A DNA stretch of 64,000 bases from Amyelois transitella. Lineage: Eukaryota > Arthropoda > Insecta > Lepidoptera > Pyralidae. Location of the stretch: the NCBI RefSeq assembly GCF_032362555.1, contig NC_083522.1:7480001-7544000 (forward strand). Direction: 5' to 3'. Below the pieces are notes generated by a model, which made no database searches, was not told the origin of the DNA, and saw only the letters and a list, made by a program, of their open reading frames with translations. Below, piece by piece: positions 22,968-35,232 of the stretch. The position numbers and the translations under genes are program-made. Each line of letters starts with the position of its first letter. The stretch's first letter is position 1.

Positions 22968-25900
22968 ACAAACAAAAACTAAAACATAACCAAACGATAG
23001 GAAATAAAATGTGATTAAAAATTAAGTAATTATTCAGCAGCTTTCAGCTAATTTCATAACATTCCGTACTAAAGTTACTTTACCTTCGGAAGTGCCGCAA
23101 ATTCTAAATCGATATTGCGTTGATTTAAAATTAACGATAAATCCAATCCATTATTGGTCATTCAAATATATTTCTGTCGGGAGGTAAAATAACTTTAAAC
23201 AGAATTTAGTGTCCTCTGACATCTGACAACCTCGGGCTTCGCCAGACAGACACTGGGTCAAATTCGTAAAAATATATATAAGTAATGCGAACCGCTGTCT
23301 AAACAGCTTGTCTTAAGTTCTCGTTAATTATATTCTCACTTCATTGTGGAATCGAGAAATATGAACGACATTTTGAACACATCAATTGAAAATATTTTAG
23401 ACACGGAATTATGTAATTTGAAATGAGAATTCCCCAGAACATTCTTGCCAATTTCTTGATAAACCAAAATATCCACTTTAATTCACCGAAGAATGTCCTC
23501 GTTAATTCTCATTTCGATTGTTCTTACTCATCACAGTATACGGGACTTATGAGCGGTAACATTCTTAGAACGCATCACTCTATAATAGGTGGCGGACTTC
23601 GCTTCGCAAATCCAAATAAACCGAACTTGCGGACAATCTAAACCACATTTCATTGATTTCATTAATGAGATTCGTTGTTAGCATAAAACGTTTCTTGAAT
23701 TATATAGTAATGACAAAATTCTTTAGAAAATTAATTAAAATGCATTTAATGCAACATAATTATTCAAAATAATAGCGTAATACTTCACGTAAATGGCACT
23801 GAACAAAATGTTAAATGGTTTACTCATATTGTTCTAACTGGAAATTAATAAAGAGTAAATTTCAATTGGTTAATGAAATATACCTGCTGTTAAAATTTGG
23901 ACGATAAAACTGAGTAGGTTTCCATAAAAACATATAGCAAAAAGTCTAGTAAGACCGATGAAATGATCGACCACTTTGTATGGGAGAGAACAGATTTTGT
24001 ACTTATTCCTTTATGGTTATATGGAAGCCTACTAAGTCTCATCGTCAATATATGCTATGAAAATTTCTATAACAAATAAAATCTATTCAGTATATACTAT
24101 TATTTGTAAATTACCGTTTGCGCAGAATACTGCACGCATACATAACAGCAAAAAAGATCTTCTCGTACTCACACATACTTATATTCAGTTTTTTTAAACT
24201 TGACGATTTTGCTATACATTTTCTTTTCACCACTAAAGTCATAAGTTTTTGGTATGAAGATGCCAATGAAATGATGAAAAATTAAGAACAGAACTTTGTG
24301 CAAATTACAAAATTAAAAGAGAAGTTATTATTAGAATACGAAGGTTTTATTAACATTATGACCTCGGATGGTGTCGCACGTGATTTTGTCCAAAGAAAGA
24401 ATGTGCTAGTACGAGAACGTCCCCGATATGCTCAACAATCAAAAATCATCATTCGGCACAATCATCTTTCATATTCATCTCGATAGTGAGTAATGACTAC
24501 CTAAACATAAAACTTCAAACAACAATTTTCCCTCTATATTTAATTCAGACTCATTAAATCCAGTCATTGTGTTTTATCTACGATCGTAGTCAGTTCCATG
24601 GTTACACCTAAGTTCTCTCATTCGCTAGAAAATTTTTGTTTGAAGCGGCATATGACATAGTACCACGACTACTTATTATTCCTTAAAAATATTATGCAAA
24701 TTCTATTCTAAATACAAATGTGAAAATCTAAGAACTTGCTACTTACAGATCAAACATTATGCATTAGTTATTAGTTCTAAGTAGAACTAAGATATAAGTT
24801 GGGGAATAGGCATGATTGCATACGATAAATGTAATTACTAGTTCATAATTCTTTGAAGTTAGTTTGTTTATTATTTTATAATAACTGAGTGAGCGGCTAC
24901 AAGCTACATTCTATATGTTATGTAACCTCGCCAATTTGATTAAAAACCGTACTAATTGGCATATTAATTTCCACAATTATTTAAATATTACCTAATTCTA
25001 ATTGTGAACACTTTATTAGCATTTAATAAACATGTTGCATGTAAGCATATCATGAGTTCTAAATAGAAAATACAAGTGCATTACATCTACCTAGGTTATC
25101 GCCATTATAAAAAACGACAAAACGTATCGTCATATAGAGGCATGCAACGAAACTTACATATAAGTGAACACATACAGTCTGAACACATGGGTACCTATCA
25201 TACTGAACAAAATCGAAATCTAACGATACACATGAAAATAGACTAACGATTTGATCAGGTTATATAAATTTCCAGAAAAGAATTTCGCTACAATATTTTC
25301 ACTAATACAATGACTTGTATACAAACACGCCATAACATTAACTAATTAAAATTATTAGTATGTAGAAGAATATCTCTAAATTAGCTAAAGTTAGTCAGCA
25401 AGACAGACATATTAGGTATGTATTATGTTTTTTATGATATACACTGTAACATACATTACCTAAGTGAATATTGATTGATAAATATTGCATGTGATAATCG
25501 TGATACAATAGGGTTCTATGTTAAGAATATTCTATCAGCTCCTTATTACATTTCAGTTCGTCTTGGCCAATGCCCCAATGATTTTTCAATATAACAACTT
25601 TCAGCATTAAGGTTTATTTTTCAGTGTTAAAATTAAAATATCACCTCTCAAATTTAGATTTTTAAGAAATACTAAATTAGAACAAAAATTATTTTAGAAA
25701 TCCCGAAAAAAGAGTAAATAAAAAAAATATAAAAACAATCAAATTAACGGTTCAGTCCGAGCGAGCGCCCGCTTCGGGGACGGACGCCGCGTTCACATCT
25801 TTAAGACAGTCTTCTAAAGTCAGTCTCAAAGTTTTATTGCATTTATTTCCTTCGCAATGATTGAACTCTAATCTCTTAGCAATCAAATCGTTCACTCAAT

Positions 25901-26561
25901 AGCAAAAAATACGCAAATGGAGCTCAATAAAAATATGTCCGCGTTTAAATAATATGCAAAATAACTTATTATAGAAATTCACAATAAATTCCCATTAAAT
26001 CTTGTGTTAAAAAGTTAAAAACGAAACATATTACATTTTTAATGAAAAATACTTTTCAAGTTTCTTTTTTACTCTATATCACTTTTTAAATCTTTTACAT
26101 CACAAAATGATATTACTAATGTCCACTTTTATTAATATTCTTTTTAATAGGCTTGTATTTTATTGTGCAAAAAATTATATCATAAATGGATACGGATTGA
26201 TAAGGAAAACATGAAATTTTGGTATTCTTGTACAATTCTAGATTAGTCACTGTTATAACATTCACTATTACTACTATGTTTAATAATGACGCTACACTGT
26301 AAAGTTTGGTCCTTAAAGACTAGTCGAATAGGCATAAAACACAAATTACAATGGTAACGCTCTCATCATCATGGAGAGTTCGATTCGCGCTTGACTTTTT
26401 TGAGCAAATGTTTACTCTCCGTCCAAGCTATGCTCGTTAGTTATTTCCGAACAATAAAATATAAATTGGCACATTATAAAAAAATCACAACTTATAATAA
26501 CGAAACAAAAAAATAATTTCAATGGACCTTAGGCCCAAGTCGTAAGATTAACAAAGTTTAA

Positions 26562-28877
26562 CTAATAAACTTTGATGTATTGCTTGCCGTGAGAGGATAT
26601 GTCGCGAGCGGTATCAGGCAGAGTCTCAAACAACACCACCAGGAAGCCTTCAGGAGTTAGTGCCACGTCGCTAGGTCTATCCTTGTCATCTAAACCTGGG
26701 CTCTTCAGATCTACTGCGCACAGGATGCGCAGGTCGGAGCCGTACACGACCACACGGTGGTTCTTGGAGTCGGCCACTACAATGTTACCTTCGTCGTCTG
26801 TCACGATCCCAGACGGGCGATTCAGCTCTCCAATGGCAGAGCCCTCTCTACCAACTGAATATAAAACCCTTGACAGCGTAGAGTCGACCAATATTAAACG
26901 ATGGTTTTCAAAGTCAGATACAATAATATTTCCTGTAGTGGTAAAACATACTCCTCTGGGAGTCGTAGGACCTTTCACCATCTTTGATGGATTAGCTCCC
27001 TCAAAAACGAATTTAGTTAGATAAGACCCGTCAGCTGTGAACATTTGAATACGATGATTGCGGGTATCAGTCACGACTATATTTCCAATACTATTGACAG
27101 CTACGTCCCAAGGATACTGGAACTGTCCACATTCTTTGCCAAAAGCTCCGAATTTAAGAATGAAGTTGCCCCCGGGTGTAAAAATTTGAACGCGGTGGTT
27201 ATCCTTGTCGACAACAATGATACGACCATATGAATCTGTAGTAATGCCGGCAGGCAAGTCGAATTCTCCTGGACCAGTTCCCTTACACCCAAACATGGTT
27301 TTGAAACATCCTTGACTATTAAATATCTGAATGCGATTGTTCCTTCTATCAGCGACAATGATGTTTCCTTCTCTATCTATACATAGGCCCCAAGGTCTTG
27401 AAACCTGACCGTCATCTTGTCCTTCACGACCGAATGAAAACATTGGAACTCCAGGCACCCGATGTCTTGTAGGTTTTATTGTTATCATATTCCAGTAGCC
27501 GGGAATAGCTTGACCGAATCCGCGGGCCGGCCAACCATCAACCGGAAAAAACGGCCAAAAGCCGGGTTCGTAATAGTTCCCAGAATTTCCATGCTCAGAC
27601 CAACACCTGGGTACTGGCATGCCTAAAGGTACCGGTCCCTGGAAGCCTGGAGCTGCATGTGGGTGCATTCCGAACTGACGAAACTGACCTGAAGCCAGAG
27701 CGGCGGTCATCGCTTGAAAAGACTTTGCTGGCAAAGACTGTACTTCACATTGCATTTTTAGAAAGTCTACTAATTCATAATTAGGGGGCGTGAAAAATAT
27801 ATTTTCTTCGGTTATATTCATGCTTTTAAACATGGTAGAAAAATAATCTACTTGAGCCCTTCCTTTCTCTTTGCACATGAACAAATCCAGGCCGTCCGAA
27901 TCCATACAACGCAGCATGGTTTCATTGGTGTGGGCCAGACCTGCCAAAATGCCACGCAATGTATTCATGTGATCAGTTAGTTCGGCTAACTTCGCCTGAC
28001 GCATTTTCTCCACTTTGTCCAATAAGTACTTCTCCCGATCTTCTATTGCTTGAGCATAACAACGCATTGCCTTCCGTATTTTCATATTAGCTTCAACAGT
28101 CTCCTTTTCATAGGCTTTGGACATGGCTACTGCACGATCAATAGCTGCTTTAATAGCTTTTGTACCAGTTTTAGTGTCTTCCATTACTCTGATAACACCA
28201 AAGCGACACAAGTTTAAAGCTCCTCTTATGGGGCTGTAGGCGTGGTCTTTGTGTACCCATAGGGTGCATTCCTGACAGATGAAAACGATGCACGCTTCGC
28301 AGTAGAACTTTAACTGATCATTATGAAGTTCACATAACATCGTCACCTCTTTTTCAGGCGAGTGAGTCATAGAGCGACGTCCAACTCCGATAGGGGATAT
28401 ATGGTTTATTGGGAGGAGAGTGTGCTGCCTAAGTTGGCATTCAGAGTTGACCTTGTGGCAGCACTCGTAACAGAAAAGGTCGTTGCATTCGCGGCATCTG
28501 TTGGTAGGAGCGCGCTCCTCACAGCGGTAGCAGGTGATCGATGCGTTAGAGGAAGTCCCGGGGGAGCCGCTAGAGTTATCTTGGTTGCTAGAGCTTGGAG
28601 CAGACTCACGATTGGTGCCGGACAAGTTCTGAACGGAGCTGGTAGACGGCATCGCCCATATGTCGTAGGACATCGAGGATGAGGACGACGCCGCTGCCGA
28701 TGTGGAAGCGCCGGTGGCTTGCGACGGCATGTGCATGTTCTCCAAAAGGGTGCGTATCAATTGAGACATAGAGAACTGGTCTTCTTGGTCATTAGACCCT
28801 GAAGAGTTGCTGGAACCGGTCGACGTGGATGGCTGGTTTGAAGACATCGTGTGAGTCAAGTTAGTGATTGACGTCAT
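26562..28877 (-). CDS. wech: Wech / LIN-41-like B-box, coiled-coil, NHL protein
   Basis: Single coding exon of 771 codons if translation starts at the ATG at 28877 (an ATG giving MSSNQP lies 10 codons in, at 28847). The upstream acceptor TTTCAG|ATTAAATG at 28903/28902 shows that the extra N-terminal residues of the open frame are not coding. Domains: Ser-rich low-complexity N-terminus (to ~112); B-box type zinc finger starting CYRCEE (C116 to about H152); second B-box with CELH, CEAC, CQEC and H (182-212); coiled coil about 225-330; then six NHL repeats (about 480-771) with GLCIDREGNIIVADRRNNRI-type motifs. There is no RING, as in fly Wech and unlike vertebrate TRIM71. Fly Wech links ILK and talin at muscle attachments; LIN-41 proteins repress mRNAs through the NHL propeller. 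Brat and Mei-P26 are less likely because the NHL repeats and B-box spacing follow LIN-41. Confidence 0.9.
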   Translation of the reverse strand: MTSITNLTHTMSSNQPSTSTGSSNSSGSNDQEDQFSMSQLIRTLLENMHMPSQATGASTSAAASSSSSMSYDIWAMPSTSSVQNLSGTNRESAPSSSNQDNSSGSPGTSSNASITCYRCEERAPTNRCRECNDLFCYECCHKVNSECQLRQHTLLPINHISPIGVGRRSMTHSPEKEVTMLCELHNDQLKFYCEACIVFICQECTLWVHKDHAYSPIRGALNLCRFGVIRVMEDTKTGTKAIKAAIDRAVAMSKAYEKETVEANMKIRKAMRCYAQAIEDREKYLLDKVEKMRQAKLAELTDHMNTLRGILAGLAHTNETMLRCMDSDGLDLFMCKEKGRAQVDYFSTMFKSMNITEENIFFTPPNYELVDFLKMQCEVQSLPAKSFQAMTAALASGQFRQFGMHPHAAPGFQGPVPLGMPVPRCWSEHGNSGNYYEPGFWPFFPVDGWPARGFGQAIPGYWNMITIKPTRHRVPGVPMFSFGREGQDDGQVSRPWGLCIDREGNIIVADRRNNRIQIFNSQGCFKTMFGCKGTGPGEFDLPAGITTDSYGRIIVVDKDNHRVQIFTPGGNFILKFGAFGKECGQFQYPWDVAVNSIGNIVVTDTRNHRIQMFTADGSYLTKFVFEGANPSKMVKGPTTPRGVCFTTTGNIIVSDFENHRLILVDSTLSRVLYSVGREGSAIGELNRPSGIVTDDEGNIVVADSKNHRVVVYGSDLRILCAVDLKSPGLDDKDRPSDVALTPEGFLVVLFETLPDTARDISSHGKQYIKVY

Positions 28878-29196
28878 TATAAGCCACTTCACGACATTTA
28901 ATCTGAAACAATGGATAATTATTTTAAACAAAGTTAATATAAAGCATGAGCTTTATACATCAGAAAACAATCTAAACTTATTGACAACTACCCTTTATTT
29001 GGACTGCATGATTTTGATACAATATTCTTGAAGTTCTCTGACTTCACACAGCATTACTACCTATACATGTAAGTACTTCTTTCAGAGTAATAGAATTCAA
29101 TTCGCTACGAGTTACATAGCTGGGATTCAAAGATGGTTACAACTTGCTAGCATTCCTCGCGTGAATTTAGGGAATTTCATTCATTCATATGATCAC

Positions 29197-29435
29197 GTCT
29201 ATATCCCTTGCGGGGTAGACAAAGCCAGCAGTTTTGTAAGACTGATAGGCAACGTTCAGCTGATAGGCTTAATGCTAGAATTTACATTCAAATAGTGATA
29301 GGCTAGCCTATCGTCTAAAAGAAGAATTCCAAATTTATAAGTTTAACCCTTAGTGGACTTTTTGACGTCTATGGGAAAGAGATGGAGTGGTCCTATACTT
29401 TTATATATTGGTGCTGAGAACCTCACGGGAATTTC
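29197..29435 (-). repeat. Dispersed repeat family A, intron copy
   Basis: Full-length-like copy: 'cacgtctatatcccttgcgg', 'caaatagtgataggctagcc', 'atgggaaagagatggagtgg' and 'tattggtgctgagaacctcacgg'. Confidence 0.7.
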
Positions 29436-29601
29436 TCAAAAATTAACTATTACTGATTATTCGAAGTATGCAGTTACGTCACGGGCGTACTCATCAATTA
29501 TTTAATGAGAGACTTATGATAAGTACTTACATTTGATGATAATTAGGTAATTTTATGTTTTGTGAGGTAATTTACAACACGTCCACACACATGTAAATAG
29601 T

Positions 29602-29745
29602 CACGTCTATATCTTTTACGGGTTTGACAGAGCCAACAGTAATGAAAAGACTGAAACTTCATGTTCAGCTGTATGACCTAATGATGGCATTGAGATTCAA
29701 AGGTTACTAGCCCATCGGTCGCCATTTTAACCACCGACGGAAAAA
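29602..29745 (-). repeat. Dispersed repeat family A, intron copy (partial)
   Basis: Contains 'cacgtctatatcttttacgg', 'agagccaacagtaatgaaaa', 'gcattgagattcaaaggtta' and 'gcccatcg', then decays. Confidence 0.6.
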
Positions 29746-30267
29746 GAGGGGTGTTATAAGTTGGACATTTCTGTCTGTCTGTGGTGTCGTTATAGCTTAC
29801 AAACGAAACGATTTCAGTTTAGTTTTTTTTTTTGGGGTTAAAGGTGATTACGTGCGCTTGTTCCTAGCTTAACCCCCGGTGCAAAAAAGAGATGTGTGAA
29901 TTTGTTTCGGGGGTATTTTAAATTTTATTTTATATATAGGAAAATGTGAAGTGGTTCTACTCGAAATTGCCGAAAACTACACTTATTTCTGTCATACACA
30001 TACAAGAAATTATGTAAGATAGTTTTAGACAATACAAAGTCACGGCATTACTGGGTGGTACGATTAATACTTTTTATGTAATAGTCGACTTAAAAATAAC
30101 ACATTTAATATGTAATATTAGATATATTGAACCTCTTATGTGTCATAAGTGATGTTTTTCCATGAATAGAAAACACTACGTGGAAATAAAAAAAAAACGG
30201 GAATTAATAACTATCAAAGTTTTATATGATTTACTCGATATAGCAGATTAACGCAATAAACAAAAAT

Positions 30268-30635
30268 TATTACAAACATACATACATAAACTCACGCCTT
30301 TTTCTCGGAGGGGTAGGCAGAGACTACATCTTTCAACTTGCCACGCTCTCTGCATACTTCCTTCACTTCATCCACATTCATAACTCTCTTTTTGCAAATT
30401 CGGCGGTTTCGGGTACTCTTGACATGACCCTTTGCCAGGACGTTCTTAATTTGATCAAGATACCTTCCCACTCAGACCTGTCCCTCCACTCTCATATATC
30501 TGCTAAGTCTACCTGCTTTCATTCATCCTTTCCACATGACCAAACCATCTTTACCCTTTTCTATTCCTGTTACTACATATATCTTCTTTCTCATCACAAC
30601 ATTCCCTTATCACGCTGTTCCTTACAAAGATTATT
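30268..30635 (-). mobile_element. RTE-type LINE 3' remnant D1
   Basis: On the minus strand, frames broken by indels and stops encode pieces typical of the C-terminal tail of RTE-like LINE ORFs: a WFGHVER(K)MNESR motif, DQIKNVLAKGHVKSTRNRR, then NVDEVKEVCRERGK and a terminal VVSAYPSEKKA before a stop. The same tail recurs at 38295, 39130 and 54262. Confidence 0.65.
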
Positions 30636-31090
30636 ATAATATAAAAAATATATTTTGATGTGAAGATATTAGAAATTTTATTAAAACATTACAAATAGAC
30701 GTAGACAAAACAAATAATATAATCCGAAATTAACATTCAATGACTGTTGATCTTATAAAAATAATATTTATATATATATGAAGGCATCAATATATTATTC
30801 TAATATTATAAATAGACGTAGGCAAAACAAATAATAAAATCTTAAATTAAATTATTGTCAAATTTACATACATACATAAAATCACGCCTCTAAATTGTCA
30901 AATTTATAAAAATAATTTTTGGATATGCAGACTTCAATAGTTTCTTAAATCATAACACATAAACGAAGGCGAAACAAATAATAAAATCAATATTTTAAAT
31001 GAATTTTTGTTGGTGTTCAAAGCCAACAGACTGATGGATAGCAAAAAAGAAAATTATATAAAAAAAATACTAAGATATGCAGTTACTTAC

Positions 31091-31300
31091 ATGCCATGCC
31101 TGACGAGGGCGATAAACCGAAAAGTTGGAAGTACACTCAGCGGCAAAGCAGGTTCCGGCACAAAATAAAACTAATAATGTTACAAACTAAACTAAAAAGT
31201 TAAAACCGAAGAAAATGTTGAGAGCGTGTTGCTTGGATGAACGCGCGAGGTAAACTGATGTTTAGAACTGTGATGGACTAGGAACTCAACAAATACAATA
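31091..31300 (-). other. Candidate 5' UTR exon of wech
   Basis: A strong minus-strand donor (CAT|GTAAGT) ends a short stretch upstream of the wech coding exon. The exon contains no long ORF, so it would be untranslated. The 5' boundary is not visible. Confidence 0.4.
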
Positions 31301-32000
31301 TGATGCAGTTTGCGAAAAAAATGTATCCCAAAATCTTTTGTGCTCCCTACCACTACCCCTCACAACCGTAGGTACGGTCCTAGAGCGGGAGGGGGCGATG
31401 TGTAATGATTAGGGTGCGACAAAGACGTCCCATTCTGGCATTCCAAATTTTTCCATAACATAGATAAGGTTTGCTATGATTAGGGTTGTCAATTGATAAC
31501 TTTTTTACAGTGTGCAAAATGCATTCTTTTTTTTGGGTCAAGCAAGGTACTATTTTCCTATAAAAATTAATTTTCAATTAATAATATTTATTATTCTTTA
31601 TATAAATAATAAAAATAAATATTAAATGGAAATGATTAAAAACAAAATGTTGCGACATTCGCCGAAAAAAATATCTAATTCTGATATTTCCAATCACGTA
31701 GTAATTTCAGGAAATATTTACCTAATGGTTGCTATTGCACACACATATATACATATTATAGTTTAGAAATTGTAATAGTCATAATAATATGTAGGTATTT
31801 TTAGAGTTTATTAACAATATATGTACCTTTGATATACTTAAAAAAATGTATGTACCTATATATGTGACTTGTAAAACTTAATATTTGCATGCCGATATAC
31901 TAATGGCAGAATTGTTTGGCGACTTCACATTGTTTAAACTATATTAAGACCTTATCTGTACCCAAATTCCAGTAAATAAATACTATACACACATACATAC
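31300..32000. other. AT-rich intergenic DNA
   Basis: No ORF, repeat copy or recognisable signal, apart from T- and A-runs. Confidence 0.4.
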
Positions 32001-32002
32001 AT

Positions 32003-32095
32003 CACGTCTTTATCCCTTACGTCTGGCTGAAAGGCCACGTTCAGCTATTTGGCTCAATGATAGAATTAAGATTCAAATTGTGACCAATGAAATAT
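32003..32095 (-). repeat. Dispersed repeat family A fragment
   Basis: Contains 'catcacgtctttatccctta', 'aaaggccacgttcagc' and 'aatgatagaattaagattca'. Confidence 0.55.
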
Positions 32096-32524
32096 GAAAA
32101 ATGCCATATTTCTGCTTTTATGAAAATGACCTTGTATTTCTTATTTTATAATAAAAAGACTAGAAAACAGAAAATTAAATATATACATTTAAAAATATAT
32201 TTAAACATTTGCTTAAGAAAGGGTAAAAGTGATCATTACCATCGAAAAATTTTATTTATTTAGTAATAGGTATTAAAACAATACTTGTAAAGACGAAGGC
32301 ATCCGCTAAGACTTTTTGGAAATTTTCACGGAAATGGACCCACGGGCATAAGCCAGATAGAGAGTATTAGTGAATGACAACCCTTAACACAGTTCAAATC
32401 ACTATTGAGTAGCATACTTCCACATTACCAGAGAGCTGAATGACAGAGATGCAAGATTAGGAACAGTGTAAGAAAAAAGGGACAAAAACAGTGTTTCCAT
32501 TTATCGGGATTCTGTATTTCGGGA

Positions 32525-32665
32525 AGCGAATGGATGCCACATGCGGCGGCGTTCGTGACCTTGGTAGGAGAGCACGCGTGAGGTAGGTCCGGGCGCGAAC
32601 CGAAGCCCTAGCGCCGCCATCTTGGCTGCCGCACCCCCGCCCTCCTCGGAGTTTGGAGGGTGCCA
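32525..32665 (-). promoter_or_regulatory. GC-rich island with YY1/Pho-like motif, candidate promoter
   Basis: A sharply GC- and CpG-rich block in AT-rich DNA. On the minus strand it contains GCCAAGATGGCGGC (reverse complement of 32613-32626), the YY1/Pho core in the orientation usually found just downstream of start sites, preceded by a GC-box-like GGGCGGGGG. It lies about 1.3 kb upstream of the candidate wech 5' exon and on the right strand to serve it. A short minus ORF inside is probably by chance. Confidence 0.4.
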
Positions 32666-33287
32666 AAAATCGATGCCTTTCCCTTCTGCCCTTATATCCT
32701 ACGAAGGGAAAGGATGAAAGTACTCACCTACCTATATTACGAATACCTACATATTGAAGGTCCCTTAGAAAGCAGAATTGAATAAAATTCGATTTTGGTC
32801 GAGTGCGCCCTTGCCATCTCTATTCCCCAACAAAGGCTATGTAGCAAACAAGTAAGATCAAACATTCGATGCGACAAATCATGCTGACAATGAAACCTGT
32901 TTAAAAAAAACCTCTTTTTAACCGCCTAAAAAAAAGGGTTCTCAGTTTGACAAGTTATTTTTGCAGTTACATTATTTATTAGTATAGTAAGGTGTAATAA
33001 ATATACTTAAAGAATCTGAATCAAGTCTTTCCCGAACCTCTCCCTAAAATAGCAAGAAATAGTTATTAAACAATAAAAGCTGTCATAGTTCAAATGATCT
33101 CAGACACCTCTTATCGGTTGTTTATGTTATGTATTACCAAAAGTAAATTAAGCGACATCGTTCGGATGCCTAACATCGCTGCGTACGCGACTACGCGTGC
33201 ATTGACAAATAGAAGACTCGAATCTCTTTAGCGTTCCGGTAATGTTGAATTCTCAGCTGTTTGCTTCAAAGGCGTGATACGCTAAAG

Positions 33288-33450
33288 AAGCATGTAAATA
33301 GTGATATGCAATGTGTTAAGTCATTTTCGACGGGCTAGACAAATTCGAATCTCAATTCCATCTTAAGCCGAACAGCTGAATTTGGCGTTTCAGTCTCGTC
33401 GAAACTGTTGGCCCTGGCTACCCCGCAAGGATGTGATTGTATGTCTTACT
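33288..33450 (+). repeat. Dispersed repeat family A copy (diverged)
   Basis: Contains 'gtaaatagtgatatgcaatg', 'cgaatctcaattccatctta', 'cgtttcagtctcgtcgaaac' and 'ctaccccgcaaggatg'. Confidence 0.55.
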
Positions 33451-34021
33451 TATGTAGACAATTTCGGAAATTACATGGTAAGCACTACCAGTTTGTAGAA
33501 AATGTATAAAACAAAGCATAAAAGTGATACCTTGTATGCGTTGAAATGGTTTAGCATTAATTTAATTAAGGCGAACCCCAGACCCGGATAGTGCGACCGC
33601 GAACTCGAAAATATGAGAGGTATTTTGAAAATTTATTTTGGTTGATTTGATAATAGAATCCTGGATAAATAGAGGGAAATCAATTTTTTTGTTATAGTAT
33701 AGATATGGTCATTACAGAGAGGTAATCGTCAGCATCCCATATTACAAGGAAACAATTTTGGAACTAGCTCAATCATTGCGATTTCTTTGTATACTTATAT
33801 TATTATTATCATTTGTTGATTTACGACTCGGGCCAAAATGTTTCATTTAGACAACGTCAAGATAATTTACATAATGAGTTATTTATTAAGCAAGATTCTA
33901 ATTACGTTTACTAAGCTTAAATACCAAACAAATCGAATGCAATTAGCGAGTGATTAGTTAAACAATGATATGATGATAACTTTCTACTAAATTACATTAT
34001 ATTAGCTTTAACGGGGTTTTG

Positions 34022-34292
34022 TTCCGTAGGAATTTCCAAGTTAAAATATGCATCGACATATCACGTATATATTAATTACTTCTCATATATCGATGTGCAT
34101 TGATGAAGATTTCTATTGATTAGGTTAATATTACTTAAAAAAAAAGATATTTCCTTGAATCGTTATCTCTTTTTTTCCGTAGAAATTACAAAGTCCAATA
34201 TTTGCATTGTTAAAAATTTCTATAGGTTAAGATTGTATTGAAAGGAATGTTTATCACTGCACATTTGTAGCTCAGAAATTCCTACGGAAGAA
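34022..34292. repeat. Possible MITE with inverted ends
   Basis: CCGTAGGAATTTC at 34026-34038 is the exact reverse complement of 34276-34288, and flanking bases agree partly. The ~250-bp interior has no ORF and a third partial copy (ccgtagaaatt) near 34178. Confidence 0.4.
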
Positions 34293-34862
34293 AGGTTGAG
34301 ATTCAGATAACATCTCCTTGTTCTTAGGAACAAATATAAAAATATCTTAATAATTAAAAAAAAAGGAAAGACTATTACAACGTGCCTAACAAAAGTGTAA
34401 CATTATATTTAGCGCGCGCGCACCTACACTGAGTCATTCACCCCGAGCAGGTAATGAGCGCATTGTGCGTTTTATGAAAAATTACACAGCCTCTGTGTAC
34501 TTTTTCGTGCGTTTGCGTTTTTGTGCGAATGGAAAAAACAATCGGTCGACGCAGTTTGGGTTTGTCCGCTATTGCACCCTTGTCTTAAAATCTGAAGGGA
34601 TGCAAAAAGATACTCAAACGAGCGGCTTTTGCATTGCAAATATAAAGCACGTGGTATATTTCAAGTCATTATTTGAGCTTGCGTGCACACGTCCACCTTA
34701 GAGTTCATCTTTCTCACCACCAGGTAGATTGAGGACAAGGGCACTGAAATCTTTTATAAAAAAATATATATTTAAACTTAATGCATGAAAAATGTGCAAC
34801 TGGTGGACTTAATGCCATTAGGCATAAATGATTTTTATTAAACAATACATACATATAAACAT

Positions 34863-34995
34863 ATCTTTATCCCTTACGGGATAGTCAGAGTACATTAGTA
34901 TAGTAGGCTACCAGCCTATCATCTACAGAGGAATCTCAAGTTAGCCCTATAGGCTATATCTTCGTCGCCTTTTACGACATCCATGGGAAAGATTT
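34863..34995 (-). repeat. Dispersed repeat family A copy (partial)
   Basis: Contains 'atctttatcccttacgggat', 'accagcctatcatctacaga' and 'cgccttttacgacatccatg'. Confidence 0.6.
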
Positions 34996-35232
34996 GAATT
35001 GATACACACTTAAAATACATTGATGATGGTACCTACTAAAACCGCGTGGTATTAAAATTAAAATGAAGAGAGAGAGAGAGAAGAACGAAATGTTTGAAAG
35101 CTGGTACTGTTATTAATTAATCCTCACTATTGCACCCTGCGGGCATCCCTTTTCATCCTTTGGTCCTTTACTTCTCAAACTTTTACGGACTTTTGTAAAG
35201 AAGATTTAAAACCACATGGTGTTTATAGTAAA

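Larger units (their letters stand above)
21786..26561 (-). other. Probable long 3' UTR of wech
   Basis: This 4.8-kb stretch downstream of the wech stop has no ORF of note and, unlike the rest of the window, no copies of the dispersed repeat families that I could find. It contains a let-7 8-mer match on the sense (minus) strand, a long hairpin (22793-22967) and two GC-rich islets (22261-22330, 25750-25790). Candidate minus-strand AATAAA signals occur at several places, the farthest near 21787. LIN-41/TRIM71 genes typically have long regulatory 3' UTRs. The true end cannot be fixed from sequence alone. Confidence 0.5.
28903..31090 (-). other. 5' intron of wech
   Basis: Runs from the acceptor at 28903 up to a strong donor, GGCAT|GTAAGTAAC, at 31091/31090 on the minus strand. 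It holds two family A copies and an RTE-type LINE remnant (own entries), plus AT-rich DNA from about 30640 to 31000 with partly repeated 'agacgtag(a/g)caaaacaaataata' blocks. Confidence 0.5.

Noticed and set aside
26562-28931. Brat or Mei-P26 as identity of the NHL gene; start at 28931
   Set aside because: B-box spacing, central linker and NHL repeats follow LIN-41/Wech; the upstream codons lie beyond a splice acceptor at 28903.
32457-32666. Minus-strand coding ORF in the GC island
   Set aside because: Biased composition, no recognisable domain, and the reading frame is what random GC-rich DNA gives.
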